Of a stretch of DNA of 64,000 nt, positions 25,401-37,995 are shown piece after piece. The stretch spans positions 26,885,214 to 26,949,213 of the forward strand of contig CM049320.1 in the NCBI GenBank assembly GCA_026874595.1, read 5' to 3'. Source of the stretch: Sipunculus nudus (taxonomy: Eukaryota > Annelida > Sipuncula > Golfingiida > Sipunculidae). A program made the position numbers and the translations under genes. How positions within the stretch are numbered: the stretch's first letter is position 1; each line of letters opens with the position of its first letter. The notes under the pieces were generated by a model. It saw nothing but the letters and a program-made list of their open reading frames with translations. It did no database searches and was not told where the DNA came from.

Positions 25401-27140
25401 GCAGCTATTTGCGCGTGCGATTCATGGGGCCCCTGTGGCAGTCCTGTCTCTAGTCCACTCCCCCTGGCGGCACTGAGGTCCACTCCCCCTGGCGGCAATC
25501 TTAACTCTCAATGCGATGCTCCCAGAAATTTTACACCCTCCTTAATTTTTTAGGGTCGCAAATAGCTGCTATTTGCGCTTGCGATTCATGGGGCCCCTCT
25601 GTCTGCCCGATCTCATGTACACTCCCCCTGGCGGCAGTCTTAACACTCAATGCGATGCTACTATATATTGAACCCCTCCTAAATTTTTTAGGGTAGCAAA
25701 TAGCAGCTATTTGCGCGTGCGATTCATGGGGCCCCTGTGGCAGTCCTGTCTCTAGTCCACTCCCCCTTGCGGCAATCTTAACTCTCAATGCGATGCTACC
25801 AGGAATTTTACACCCTCCTAAATTTTTTAGGGTAGCAAATAGCTGCTATTTGCGCGTGCGATTCATGGGGCCCTTCTGTCTGCCCGCTCTCATGTACACT
25901 CCCCCTGGCGGCAGTCTTAACACTCAATGCGATGCTACTATATATTTAACCCCTCCTAAATTTTTTAGGGTAGCAAATAGCTGCTATTTGCGCGTGCGAT
26001 TCATGGGGCCCCTGTGGTAGTCCTGTCTCTAGTCCACTCCCCCTGGCGGCAATCTTAACTCTCAATGCGATGCTACCAGAAATTTACCCCTCCTAATTTT
26101 TTTAGGGTCGCAAATAGCTGCTATTTGCGCTTGCGATTCTTGGGGCCCCTCTGTCTGCCCGCTCTCATGTACACTCCCCCTGGCGGCAGTCTTAACACTC
26201 AATGCGATGCTACTATATATTGAACCCCTCCTAAATTTTTTAGGGTAGCAAATAGCAGCTATTTGCGCGTGCGATTCATGGGGGCCCCTCTGCCTGCCCG
26301 CACTCATGTCCACTCCCCCTGGCGGCAGTCATAACGCTCAATGCAATGCTACTATAAATTTTACCCCCTCCTAATTTTTTAGGGTAGCAAATAGCTGCTA
26401 TTTGCGCGTGCGATTATGGGGGCCCCTCTGTCTGTCCACTCTCATGTCCACACCCCCTGGTGGCAGTCTTGACATATTTTGTGGTAGCAAATAGCTGCTA
26501 TTTGCGCTTGCGACTCGTGGGGACCCCTCTGCCAGGCCGCTGAGATCTCCTCTCCCCCTGGCGGCAGTCTTCACAACTTTTATGGTAGCAAATAGCTGCT
26601 ATTTGCGCGTGCAATTCATTGGACCGCTGTGGCAGGCTTTGAGATCTCCACTCCCCCTGGTGGCAGTCTTAACACTCCATGCGCTGCTACTATTATTTTA
26701 CTTCCTCCTAATTTTTAGGGTAGCAAATAGCTGCTATTTGCGCGTGCGATTCATAGGGCCTCTGTGGCAGTCCTGTCTCTTGTCCACTCCCTCTGGCGGC
26801 AATCTTAACTCTCAATGCGATGCTACCAGAAATTTTACCCCCTCCTCAATTTTTTAGGGTAGCAAATAGCTGCTATTTGCGCGTGCGATTCATGGGGGCC
26901 CCTCTGTCTGCCCGCACTCATGTCCACTCCCCCTGGCGGCAATCTTAACTCTCAATGCGATGATACCAGAAATTTTACCCCCTCCTAAATTTTTTGGGTC
27001 GCAAATAGCTGCTATTTGTGTGTGCGATTCATGGGGCCCCAGTGGCTGGCCGCTCTCATTTCACTCCCCCTGCCGGCAACCTTAACATTAATGCGATGCT
27101 CTTATAAATTTTATCCCCTCCCAATTTTTTGTAGGGTACT
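22405..27140. repeat. 100/139-bp satellite array centred on an inverted repeat
   Basis: About 42 tandem units. From 22405 to about 25050 the unit is 97-101 bp (core starts at 22475, 22575, 22676, 22773, 22873, 22973). From about 25050 most units are about 138-140 bp because a segment with caatgcgatgctaccagaaa and ccctcctaaattttttaggg is inserted. 100-bp units reappear briefly near 26480-26590. The invariant core GCAAATAGCTGCTATTTGC has 9-bp inverted arms around one base. In three units (near 25400, 25700, 26250) the centre base is A instead of T, making it GCAAATAGCAGCTATTTGC, the same word read on the other strand. Another constant block is ccctggcggcagtctt. Long frames through the array are repeat shadows. 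Confidence 0.95.
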
Positions 27141-27248
27141 ACAGGCTGCCAAAGCTTCCAGCAACCCATCCCCCCCCCCCCCGGCACTAATGAGAAACTG
27201 CCTGCGAAAAATCGAAAAGTCCCATAAGCTTAACTACAGGCCGCTACC

Positions 27249-27268
27249 GAAAACCGACAGTTCCCCGC
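27249..27268 (-). repeat. right arm of the distant 20-bp perfect inverted repeat
   Basis: Exact reverse complement of 13873-13892. It lies about 110 bp beyond the end of the 100/139-bp satellite, after a C homopolymer (27169-27182). Confidence 0.6.
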
Positions 27269-27654
27269 CTATCTCTTACGAACTATTAAGACTTGCTGGC
27301 CATATTTACAGACGGAATATAATCGCTGGACATGTTTCCCATTCAACTGAAATGATATTAGTCTAGTTATGACTTTCGATAGAAAAAAATGCCTTTTGTT
27401 ATTGTAATATCAGTTTGAATGTGTATATAGTTTTAATAAATATAATATGTTATATATAAATATAAATAAATATAAAAATAATATATGTGCAATTAGAATA
27501 ACTATTAACCATTATTACTTTTAACCAGTTTAATACTTTATACAAAATTGGAAATGTCTTCCTGTGCCTATATTCATTGCCTAAGGCAGGCAAAAGGCGA
27601 TAATACCATCCCTTATTTTGGACAAATGCAGATACACAATGTATTACTGACTGA
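27269..27654. other. AT-rich DNA, no gene seen
   Basis: Low-complexity AT-rich sequence with tataaata-type repeats; no exon or RNA gene recognised. Confidence 0.5.
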
Positions 27655-27689
27655 ATGAAAGTGAAGTCGGCGATTCAGCCATTTACAGG

Positions 27690-27924
27690 TTTTCAGAAAA
27701 CCCGGCCCGCACTGGCTCCCTCACATAGATTGACAGATTGAGTCGGTAAACAGTCGGATATTTAAAGCTAAAATAGAAAATACTGATAAAGATCGTAGTG
27801 AGGAAGTTGGAGGAAGCCGTTGAACCCGAAGAGAACCATCAAACTTATGGCAGCACCTGGGATCGAACCCGGGTCGCCAGCGGAGGAGGCCGAACGTTTC
27901 AACGCTCAGCTATCCAGGCCTCGG
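27690..27924 (-). mobile_element. tRNA-derived SINE-like element
   Basis: On the minus strand the 5' head (from about 27924) has a box A-like tggatagctgagcg and a box B, GGTTCGATCCC, at tRNA-like spacing, so an internal RNA polymerase III promoter is plausible. The ends do not form a clean acceptor stem and the T stem has a mismatch, so it is not a convincing tRNA gene. The non-tRNA body would continue to lower coordinates; its 3' limit and any target duplication are not defined. Confidence 0.6.
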
Positions 27925-29976
27925 ATTAATGTATGAGAGGCGCAATTTAAACTACTTGGAAATTTGTGCAAGTAGAATTATATGCATCTGGTTTGATATA
28001 TCCCTTTAGTCGAATAAGTTTATATCAGTTTTATTTTTGTTTAATGTATATAGATTATATATTCATTGTTTATTTTGTAAATTGTTTTTTTGTACCCGAT
28101 TTCTGAAATATGATTTATAATAGTACAGTTCTTCTTCTTGAATTGTAGGTATGAAATAAAAAATAATCTAATCCGATTCTTTTATGTAAATCCTTACATA
28201 CTTTACTATATCTGGCTTTTGAAGTTAAACTGTTTTATTTTGATCTATGTATATTTTAAAATCAAAACACGGTTTAATTGCGTCCTGAAATACATACTGT
28301 GACAGTGATTTTGTTGTTGATTTCACTTGATAATACTTTAATTTGTTAATATATAATCCCAATAATTCTTTTTCCTTTTCTTGTCGAAACATGCAAGGGT
28401 TGACACAATGATGGCTACCATACGTTGATATTTTTGGATTGTAGCATCGCACCGTATAATTAAACGGGTGAAACCTAAATGCCTGGCCTGTAAAAAAGAC
28501 AAGATTCCATGCCTTGTAGCCAAGCCATGGCTCCTTTACCGGTTGAAATAGTAAAAATAATGGCCATTAGAGTGAGGAGTTTAGCTCTCACAGGACCTTC
28601 ATTTTGTGTGGAACATCCAAGACAAGGTTTTTTTTTGTTATATTTAAATGCGGGGTAATAAGAGCTGTAAATATGAACTTGTGGATTCGCTCTCATCAGA
28701 CAAATGCATTTTGGCATTCAAGCGATTCATTTACTCGTCGTGGATTCAGTTCCGTTGGCCTACTCTATACAGATGACGTCGGATCATTCAAATCTGCACA
28801 GTGTCAAATGGTCAGAACATATGGACACGTAGTCTGAAGTGGAAGTATACAGTTCCTAGAGCCACCTGGTTTACAAAATGGTTGGAAAGATTGGCGAGAA
28901 TATTTATTTTTTTTTTAAAGAAATTGGGTATAAAGACCCTACTTATGTGTGAAATAGAGACTACAAGAAGTTGAAGCAAGCATTAATTCAAGGCCCTTGA
29001 CCGTTGATGATGTATTACTTATCATGCCATTAACACCTGCACATTTTCTGATTGGCAGGTTTTTAAGTTTCATCTGCTAAGGTACGTGATGAGATTTTAT
29101 CTAAGAGCATAGACTTAATAGGATCAAAGAAAGGAAACAATTATTAGATAATTTTTGGTTCTCATAGAGAAAGAACTAAATGAATCAGCGGTCCTCTTGG
29201 GAGGGATCTGAATCGAAAGGTAAGTTGAGCGAGGGTCTGTGGCGCATATCGGTAAGTAAAGCCTCAAGACGTGCGAATGAAGGAAGGGAGGGATATACGA
29301 GCTGTTAGTGTTAAAACAGCCAATTTGTTAGATCCATTCAGTTACTTCACAAGGGAGATGTTAACTTTCAGCCGTCATGCAGCAAATGAATATACTGATA
29401 TCTACCCTGATAAATGACAGAGGCCTGTTGACGTTTCACATAGTAATGAAACTTTGAAACCGAAATATCACCAATAATGCAATCAAGCATGGATTCTGCA
29501 CCTCAGTAACCCACTGATAATGAAGATACTCAGTACTCTTCTGTTAGCTTTGCTGATGCTATGCCCCCTTCTGATAGCTTTAAAATGTTAGACGCTTTCC
29601 CATATTTTCACACTCCAACTCCCTTGTAATATTTTATACATGTATACAGTGACATTTAAACCCAGTGCTTAGTTTTTATGTTGCTTCCCTTTATGTTAAT
29701 CGTAGTTATCAACCTGGATTTTCCGTCGCTAAGTTTCATCCATCCCTCTTACGTACTCTTCATACATGCTGCTGATCACTCATGCTTCATGGTTTCAGGT
29801 TCTCAGAGCCACAGGCATCGACAGCAATATCAACTGTGAGGGGCTGCTTGTATTTACTTGTCGCCTCTACTGGTGCCGGGATAATTTATTATGCCGGTTT
29901 AAATGGGCCTTCAATGCCGGTTTATGTAATCATTCCCATAAAAAAATATTTGCATGGGATACCGAATACTGTTATT
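27925..29976. other. no recognisable gene
   Basis: Mostly AT-rich. Short frames at 28225-28840 and 29766-30164 on either strand lack family motifs and consistent splice signals. Confidence 0.5.
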
Positions 29977-31654
29977 GTATCCGCCAAAACAGAGTTTTGC
30001 GGATACTATGTTTTCAGCTGCACGCCGCCGCCGCCGCCGCGGAATTTTACGAAACCCGGGATTATGTTCGGGTCACATGTGAACTGCTGCGCCCTGATTT
30101 TGTTTTGACCTCTGACCTTTCCGCTGCGCTCTGCGTCCGTTTGTGCGTCTGTTTCCACACATAAACCCACATATCTCGGGAACCGTTTGACGGATCAGGA
30201 AAATTTGTTTGCACAAATGTAGCCCTTGGAGAGCTTTATAACATACAGAAAAAAATGGTGGCGCCACCTGCAACCATGTTTGCACAGTGTCCATCTGTTC
30301 GTCTGCCTTGGGTTAAAATCACTCATATCTCTGCAGTGACTTGACTAATTCACCTGAAATTTGGCATGCGTATACATCTTGGATAGCTTTTCTGATTTTG
30401 TGACAGGTGGCGCCGCCTACATTCACGTTTACGCTGCAGACATCCAAGCTCATATCTCGGGAACCGTTTGACCGATCAGGAAATTTGTTTTGCACAAATG
30501 TAGCCCTTGGAGAGCTTTATAACATACACAAAAAATGGTGGCGCCACCTGCAACCATGTTTGCACAGTGTCCATCTGTTCGTCTGCCTTGGGATAAAATC
30601 ACTCATATCTCTGCACTGACTTGACTAATCCACCTGAAATTTGGCATGCGTATACATCCTGGATAGCTTTTCTGATTTTGTGACAGGTGGCGCCACCTAC
30701 ATTCACGTTTACGCCGTAGACATCCAAGCTCATATCTCGGGAACCGTTTGACCGATCAGGAAATTTTTTTGCACAAATGTAGCCCTTGGAGAGCTTTATA
30801 ACATACACAAAAAATGGTGGCGCCACCTGCAACCATGTTTGCATAGTGTCCATCTGTTCGTCTGCCTTGGGTTAAAATCACTCATATCTCTGCAGTGACT
30901 TGACTAATTCACCTGAAATTCGGCATGCGTATACATCCTGGATAGTTTTTCTGATTTTATGACAGGTGGCGCCACCTACATTCATGTTTACGCTGCAGAC
31001 ATCCAAGCTCATATCTCGGGAACCGTTTGACCGATCAGGAAAATATTTTTGCACAAATGTAGCCCTTGGAGAGCTTTATAACACACGCAAAACTGGTGGC
31101 GCCACCTACAGCCATTTTTGCACAGCTCCTGTCTGTTTGTCTGCCATGGGATAAAATCACTCATATCTCGGCAGTGGTTTGACATATCTGGCTAAAATTT
31201 TGCAGGTTTATATATCCCCGACAGCTCTATTGATTTTATGACAGGTGGAGCCACCTGCATTCTAGTTTATGCAGCAGACATCCAAGCTCATATCTTGGGA
31301 ACCGTTTGACTGATTGGGCCAAAGTTTTGCATGTGTATAGTTCTCACATAGCTCTTTATCATACGCAAAACTGGTGCCGTCACCTGCAACCATTTTTGCT
31401 CAGCGTCCATCTGATTGTCTGCCACGGGCTAAAATCACTCAAATACATGTTGTGGTTTGACTTATCTGCCTTAAATTTTTCATATGTATACAACTGGGAC
31501 GGCTTTCTGGATCTTGGGGGGGGGGGGGGGGGGCAACCTTCATACACAATTTGGCTGCAGACATCCATGCTAATATGCAACACTTCACTCTATTTCCCCT
31601 TGCCACTTAATTCATGCCTCACTTCACCCGTTCCACTCTGATTTAGGCGGATAC
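29977..31654. mobile_element. TIR-bounded element made of 280-bp tandem units
   Basis: The ends are imperfect inverted repeats: GTATCCGCCAAAACAGAG at 29977-29994 and ctctgatttaggcggatac at 31636-31654 (17 of 19 aligned positions agree when one is reversed). Inside are about five tandem units of 279-281 bp; catatctcgggaaccgtttg begins near 30170, 30451, 30731, 31010 and 31289. Each unit carries a GGTGGCGCCACC-type palindrome (30246, 30414, 30540 and onward, sometimes altered). No transposase is present, so it would be non-autonomous. Frames inside are repeat shadows. A G homopolymer (31517-31532) lies near the right end. Confidence 0.65.
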
Positions 31655-32984
31655 ACGTAGTCGCTTGTCGACTACCCGTATTCTAGTATTAAAAATGACT
31701 GTTAAACAAGAAAATAAATATCAGTTATTGCTTGTATTAATAAATATATGATATAAAATGTTTGGTCTATATTTAAGAGAAAGTAATCACTATTAATATA
31801 ACACTGCCAGGGGAATGCCATTGTACCCTTGTGCGGCCGAAGCTGGATTCATCTGGTTTTTAACCCGCATTTAAAGCGATCAAACAAATGAGTAATTGAC
31901 TGTGCTTGGACAGGAAGGTTGGTTATAAATGATAAAAAATGAAATAGGAACAGTGTTTCACTGAATATATGCTTAACCCGGTAATCTATGCTAAACTTGC
32001 AGATATAACAAGCCAGCACAGATAAGAGACTATCTGATTTTTATCCGATATAACCCTCATAAGCACACTGTGTGGTTAAATAATGACGTATATCAAGAAC
32101 ATCAGAACTGTGAACCCCTTATACGTGAATGGTAAACTACATACTGCATACAGTAGGTTGGATTTACATACATATATTATTATCATTACACTTATTTTTA
32201 TACTTACATAATTATACCTTGGAACACCTTTTGCAACAAATTTGAAATAAATGTAAGTTTTCATCCTCGTCAGATAATACATAGACGCAACAGAAGGTCA
32301 GTGCACCGATATAATTTCTGTAGAATGCATTGTGATATGTTCTACAGCTGGCATGGTATTACAACTGCCATTATTTTTAACGTAAGGAAATATTACTTAG
32401 TACAAACATTCTTCTCTTAAACACCTACAGCCAACGTCTACTGCTTCGTAGAGTATCATCCTAATACCCATTGATAGAGTCTAAGGGGAAAGCTCCTCGA
32501 AATCATCAAGTATTGCGAGGGGACGATGTTATCATTTTTATTCTATATTTCTATATGATATAATACCACAGGACTACATGGCATGCAATAATCGTTTAGT
32601 AGGACAGGGTAAAGCACATTATAGTAAAACGAATCTTGATTGTTTTGATTTCCTCAAAGAAATGTCCGAGTGACTGGAGCTGAAATCCAATAAAGGTTTA
32701 CTGAAAATTAGAGTAAATTATTTCGGCAGATGGGGTAAAAATTAACATGGGCGGTGACTGAGACACGTACATGTTTTGCCTACAGATTCAGGATTGCTCA
32801 GACTCTGCCATTCTTATTTAACAAAAAAAAAAGACCAGACGTATGTAAACAGTTTTTCTTGGCACTTTTAACCCAGTTACATGTAGAGAGACCAACATTT
32901 TTTTTTTAATCTGCTGGATAAAGGTGTATATAAAAGATGTCTGCATACAGCACACGGACGATTTCGGATGTACCCTCAGCGTAT

Positions 32985-32985
<1 letters not shown>

Positions 32986-33054
<69 letters not shown>
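32986..33054. repeat. (TA)n microsatellite
   Basis: About 34 uninterrupted TA units, among the longest in the window. Confidence 0.97.
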
Positions 33055-33057
<3 letters not shown>

Positions 33058-34659
33058 ATCATGCATATATCATATACAAAATAGCTGGGAGTCGGATTAC
33101 GTTCTGGAAACTTAGACTCTCGGTTTCTGGGTATGGTTTGTGGAAACAAGGATGGAATCGTATTCTTCAAGCTAGATTTAATAATTTAATCTGATATATA
33201 GTACATGTATATCAGTATCAAACGTGTTTTAACTGCAAATATGTTTGCACCCCTGTTCTCCTCCTTGAAACTGTAAACATGAAGCCTTTAAAACACAACT
33301 ATAAATATAACTATACATATATACATATATATATATATATGTACTCGGCGGGTGTATGCACATCCAATGCCAAGTACACATTAAGGTATTCAGTGGGAGA
33401 CTCCTGGTTTTTACTCCATCAAAATATACGAATATGGTGGACATATTTGATATAGTTCTTAGTTTTTTTACACTCATGTAAATATCTAAATACGCTTAGA
33501 TAGACAAATTACTCATTAAAACCATCATAACGATGATGATAGTGTTACAACCACAGATACGCGAAGGAATCTAGGGAACCAGTCCGGGAAAACGTTCGGC
33601 ATTAAATCAGATAATTTAGTGTTTCCGACTAAGATGCAGGAGGCCAACGCAGATAATTCATTCAATCCACATCATAACCATATCCCGAGCTCGCTCTTAA
33701 TATAAATGTATATATAATGTGAATATATTGCTGACCATCCTATTGTCCCACCATAATTGCCGTTTTATCACACTGCCTGTTGTATGTTTAACAACATAGA
33801 CGGTGGTTCTACTTGGTTTCATACTTCCTGCTGTGTTCACCAGCCGTTCCCACCAAGACAGTTGTCTCTCTATCATTGCTTGATTTTCCACCTGTTTACA
33901 TACAGGGCGGTGACTGTGGTGAATTTTCAACCGGTAAGTGACAGTAATGTATAAGTAAAACAACTCACTTTGTTTCACCATAATGGCTTTTCAAAGGTGT
34001 ACACACGTACAAAAACTTTGGCATCTCTCAGTGTCGTAAATATTTGGCAAAACAATAAAACGTGTAATGTTGACTTTGCCAGATTTTCCTTCCATCAGAC
34101 TAAAGGAATTAGTTGTGACATTTTTTAACCCCTGCTTGATATAAACTGTTTTTATTAAAAAAATAGATAGGTCTTATTTATATGACCTTGCGCGCATTGT
34201 AACATGATGAAATTATCACCACATGTATTTATTCGCTGAATGGGTATAAATCGGGTACATTTTCTTGTAAAACTTAAACTATTTTTTATCTGTGCTGTAA
34301 TATGGGTAAAATTTTAGAATATTTTTAGATGACAGCAGTCAAAGCTACTTGCATTGAATAACTCTTGTTATATCTATGATCCCCTATATACATTATCTGC
34401 TGACTGCTGTCAACTATACCTGTGATTGTTAGTTTGCTATAATAAGAAGTTTTAGTAACTGCTGATGGTATTATGTAAGCATATGTGGTCACTTTAGATA
34501 ATACCTCCTCTTAATACAAGTCATCAACACCTAAGGCATAATACATATATTACAGAACCGCAGACCATTATTTACTAGGTACCACAAATGACCTCTCAGG
34601 GTCAGCGCATATTTTACACAATATATCTTGCTCAACCTTATTTTTATAATTATTACCAC

Positions 34660-34662
<3 letters not shown>

Positions 34663-34707
<45 letters not shown>

Positions 34708-34790
34708 ATATTATTATTATTACTATTATATAACAATTATTACGATTATTATTATCATCATCATTATTATTATTATTATTATCATTATTG
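34663..34790. repeat. (TAA)n/(TTA)n compound microsatellite
   Basis: AAT units on the left, then an imperfect mirror of ATT units on the right, so the array is roughly self-complementary. Confidence 0.9.
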
Positions 34791-36049
34791 TATTTTAATG
34801 AAGCAATATTCTTTAATATTAAGAGTACTGCCGCAGGATCAATGTTTAATAACCTTTAGTAATTAAGAATCTTGGTATAGGCCCTTTTTACAAGAAGACT
34901 TAAAATTAATGAACTAAACAAATTTCAACTATGCATGATACCTTTATCGCAACTATCTTACATAGTTTCCTAGTTATATGCAAATTAAGGTGTTACATCA
35001 AGAATTAAAATGTAAAAAGAATTGTCCAAATCTGATCTGAGCATGGATCGTGAATTCAGCGTATCAAGTTTTATTTTGCATTTTAATGTGATTCCTCATA
35101 TCCGCTTCATCTGTAATTGTCCGACTGCAACAAAATATGGTCTTTACCAGGAACAATGATGCTGACCTTTGTCGCTTGTTATAAAGTTACGATGCACAAT
35201 CATTTTGCATAACACGTTATTTTCTGTGATAATAATCTGCTACCCCACTTTTATTTAATTATATTATCAAATTATCCAGTAAATATCTGAATTATTGTAA
35301 TATTAATTTCTTTACCTGAAATTCCTATTTATAATATTGATAATAAAAATAAAAATAATAATAACTATTATATTAATATTATTATTATAATTATCATCAA
35401 AACACAAGTATTAGTAGTCGTAGAAGTAGTGGTCGTGTTAGTAGTATATGTAGTAGAACATTGCAAACAATTTATTCTACTTAGTACAACGATCACTTTC
35501 GTTGATCTATGATAAAAAAAACACATGCAACATTATTACAAAGTTTTATTAGTCCATACACTTGTGCTCTCTTGCCTGCATTCATTTTAGATTGTCTTTA
35601 TTAGTATATGCAAAACAGTGCCAGCTAATATTATTTTGTTGTAAGTATGTAACCATTTACAATTTAACCTTTTCCAAGATATGTATTTTAAAATTCTTTT
35701 TAAAATAAAAAATAGACAAATATGCTCATCAGCAGACAGCAGACAGAATGTTATTTGTATGAAGCATATGAAAATATTTACCCTCCAGGGTGAGGCATTA
35801 ATTGACAAAGATCTGAAGACAATATACGTTTAGTACATCTAACCAGCATGTTGCTCCCTGGCTAAAAATTATTTACATATCTAACAGCTATTGAAAAAAA
35901 ATCAGAGGGCAAAAGTGTTTCCATATTTATGGATACAGCCTAATATCATTTTAACAACCATACAGATACAAATGAACTCGATGTCGAAATAAAAACCGGA
36001 CTGGTTTTTGTGGCTCCTGTTTTTAAAACTCTTACTATAGATATGAGAC

Positions 36050-36500
36050 GGTTGTTGCGAGATCCTGAAAAGGATTTATTGGCAGCTCTCAAGCCCTTCA
36101 GGGAGACCTACAGGCTATCTTTGTATTTTCTCTGCCAACCAAATTAAGGCTTTCCTTTATATAGCACCCAATAGATAAGTTGTGTTTGTATGTGGTCATC
36201 CGGCATACGGTAGATATGAATTGCCCATCTAATTTGGGTCGTTGCATGATGGGGCTGGTGCTGGGAATTACTGGCAGCTTCCGGACCTAAGTCTCTGGAT
36301 CTTATCTTGCCATCGTATATAAAACTGTGTTCGTAGTCGTTTAAGGTAAACGTAACATCTGGTTTTTATGGTTCCTGTCAATCGTTCAGTTTTCGCGGGC
36401 GAGAGAGAGAGGAAGCTGAGGAACACTGCTCGGTACACTTTTATTTTCATGGTAGGACCAATTCTGCTTGTTTGGCATTCTGTTAATGGCCTCGGCATCT
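36050..36500 (-). mobile_element. eroded 3' end of a non-LTR retrotransposon
   Basis: The minus-strand translation carries, in broken frames, the downstream signature of endonuclease/reverse-transcriptase LINE proteins: RLRTQFYIRWQDKI (36300-36345 region), then TTQIRWAIHIYRMPDD (about 36190-36240), and SLKGL (near 36100). Stops and frame changes separate the blocks, so it is a dead fragment. Its block pattern differs from the LINE at the right end of the window, so it is a different family. Confidence 0.55.
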
Positions 36501-37439
36501 ATGATCGTCATGCATTTGGAACTGGAGGAGAGGTTTTCAACTGCATGCAGATTATGTCCCCTCAGTGGGTGGGACATGTAGTTTGTTGTATTGTTTTTCA
36601 GCGACGGGCTTCAGTCTTCTTCGTACTGAAGGTGAGGCTAAATTGTCCCAGGGCGTTCGGAAGCAGTTTATAATAAAATTATAAAAAATTCGCGGATAAA
36701 CCTAATGAAAATATTCGGACAGCCATTCATTTCTAATGTCCATGGATAACCGCTGCGATAAGTGAATCCGTCAGTAAGATGTAAGTTTGCCATTCCCAGT
36801 ATTTTAAAGATTATTATCGTTATTATTATTATTAATTTTATTATTATTATTATTATGCTCTATTTCACCACACCTGTTCACCTGTTTTGTGATAATTTTC
36901 AAACAATGTATAGTAAATTAACAGTATTTACCTCAAGAGTTAGTCATACAGATGCGGCGATAATCTAAGAGCAAAATTATGCTCTACCGTTATAGGTGAC
37001 ACGTCTTTTCCAGAAAGAACCATGACTTCACAGATGTACGGTCTTGTAACATTTCAGTGACGAACGAAGCTGACAGTCTGAAACTACATACATGTGATGG
37101 TTTGTATTGATTATATCACAGTTGCATCTGTATGTCACACGTTTGTTACTTCACACATACGTTCTTCCTACATTACATGGAAAAACAGGTACGACCAATT
37201 GAAATTACACCATACGTTTTGTAGTTCTTTGTATACAGGTCAGTACCGTTCAGGCTTTATAAGTAAATATATTTATTTCCCATGTATTTATATCATCAAA
37301 ATCCTCACATTTTCTTCTTTGTTAAAAGCTTATTTTATAGAAAAAAATATAGTTGAAGGAAATATTTAAAATAAAAATATGTGGGCAGAGGTGTTGGAAA
37401 AGCGTTATTTCTTGAAAATGAGGACAACATTACTACATA
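36501..37439. other. no recognisable gene
   Basis: AT-rich DNA with a short ATT-rich tract near 36815-36857. No exon was recognised; a short plus-strand frame at 37094-37369 lacks motifs. Confidence 0.45.
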
Positions 37440-37450
37440 CAGTGGAGCGC

Positions 37451-37535
37451 CGTTCATCCGAACACCGTTTATCCGTAAAATCGTTTATCCGTAATTAAAA
37501 CTGGAGAACCGAAATTATGACCGTTTATCCGTAAT
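37451..37535 (+). promoter_or_regulatory. subterminal iterons of the pogo-like transposon
   Basis: Near-identical 12-13-bp words cgtt(c/t)atccg(a/t)a at 37451, 37466, 37482 and 37522. The first lies inside the terminal sequence. Repeated subterminal words of this kind are usually bound by the transposase N-terminal helix-turn-helix; binding here is inferred. Confidence 0.5.
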
Positions 37536-37995
37536 TTTGAAAATCTGGAAATATAAAAATAATATTTATTCAATAAGAAGAACTGATAATGGCTCGTGTA
37601 TTTACTCCCGGTCGGTCCAGACTAATTATGAATGCATCACCGGTTCGTTTCTGCAGGTGTGACAACGCCTAATTACCCCAGTTGTACACACGCAGCTTGG
37701 GCTTGTACTCATTTGAGCAGTTATAGATGTGAAAACTACCACCCGCCGAGTCCTCTAATTAACCTTGTGTCCTGCAATGTCGAGTTGTTCACACCTGCAA
37801 ACCATCCGGCCATGAGAGCGAGTAGATTTTGAGCTGATAATGTCGGACTCTGATACGCTCGAACTTGTACTCATCTGAGCAGTTTAACAGTTCAGGCAAA
37901 TCTATCTTCTATATTAGCTATACCATGACACGCAAGTTCATTCACAATTTAGCAAATCTTCACCACGACAACACAGCACTCAAGTTTCATGTCAG

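Larger units (their letters stand above)
31655..36029. other. AT-rich DNA with microsatellites, no gene recognised
   Basis: Contains the (TA)n array at 32986-33054, a smaller TA tract near 33318-33340, and TAA/TTA-type arrays at 34663-34790 and near 35340-35395. Frames across the arrays are artefacts. I see no exon series. Confidence 0.5.

Noticed and set aside
22405..27140. CRISPR-like pattern (short constant palindromic core with longer intervals)
   Set aside because: The intervals are themselves near-identical tandem satellite sequence, not unique spacers, and the setting is an intron-bearing animal genome.
27850..27924. tRNA gene on the minus strand
   Set aside because: Box A and B are good but the acceptor stem does not pair and the T stem has a mismatch; a SINE head explains it better.
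29766..30164. Two overlapping plus-strand frames of 108-132 codons
   Set aside because: No recognisable domain, no splice signals, and the 3' part enters the TIR-bounded repeat element.
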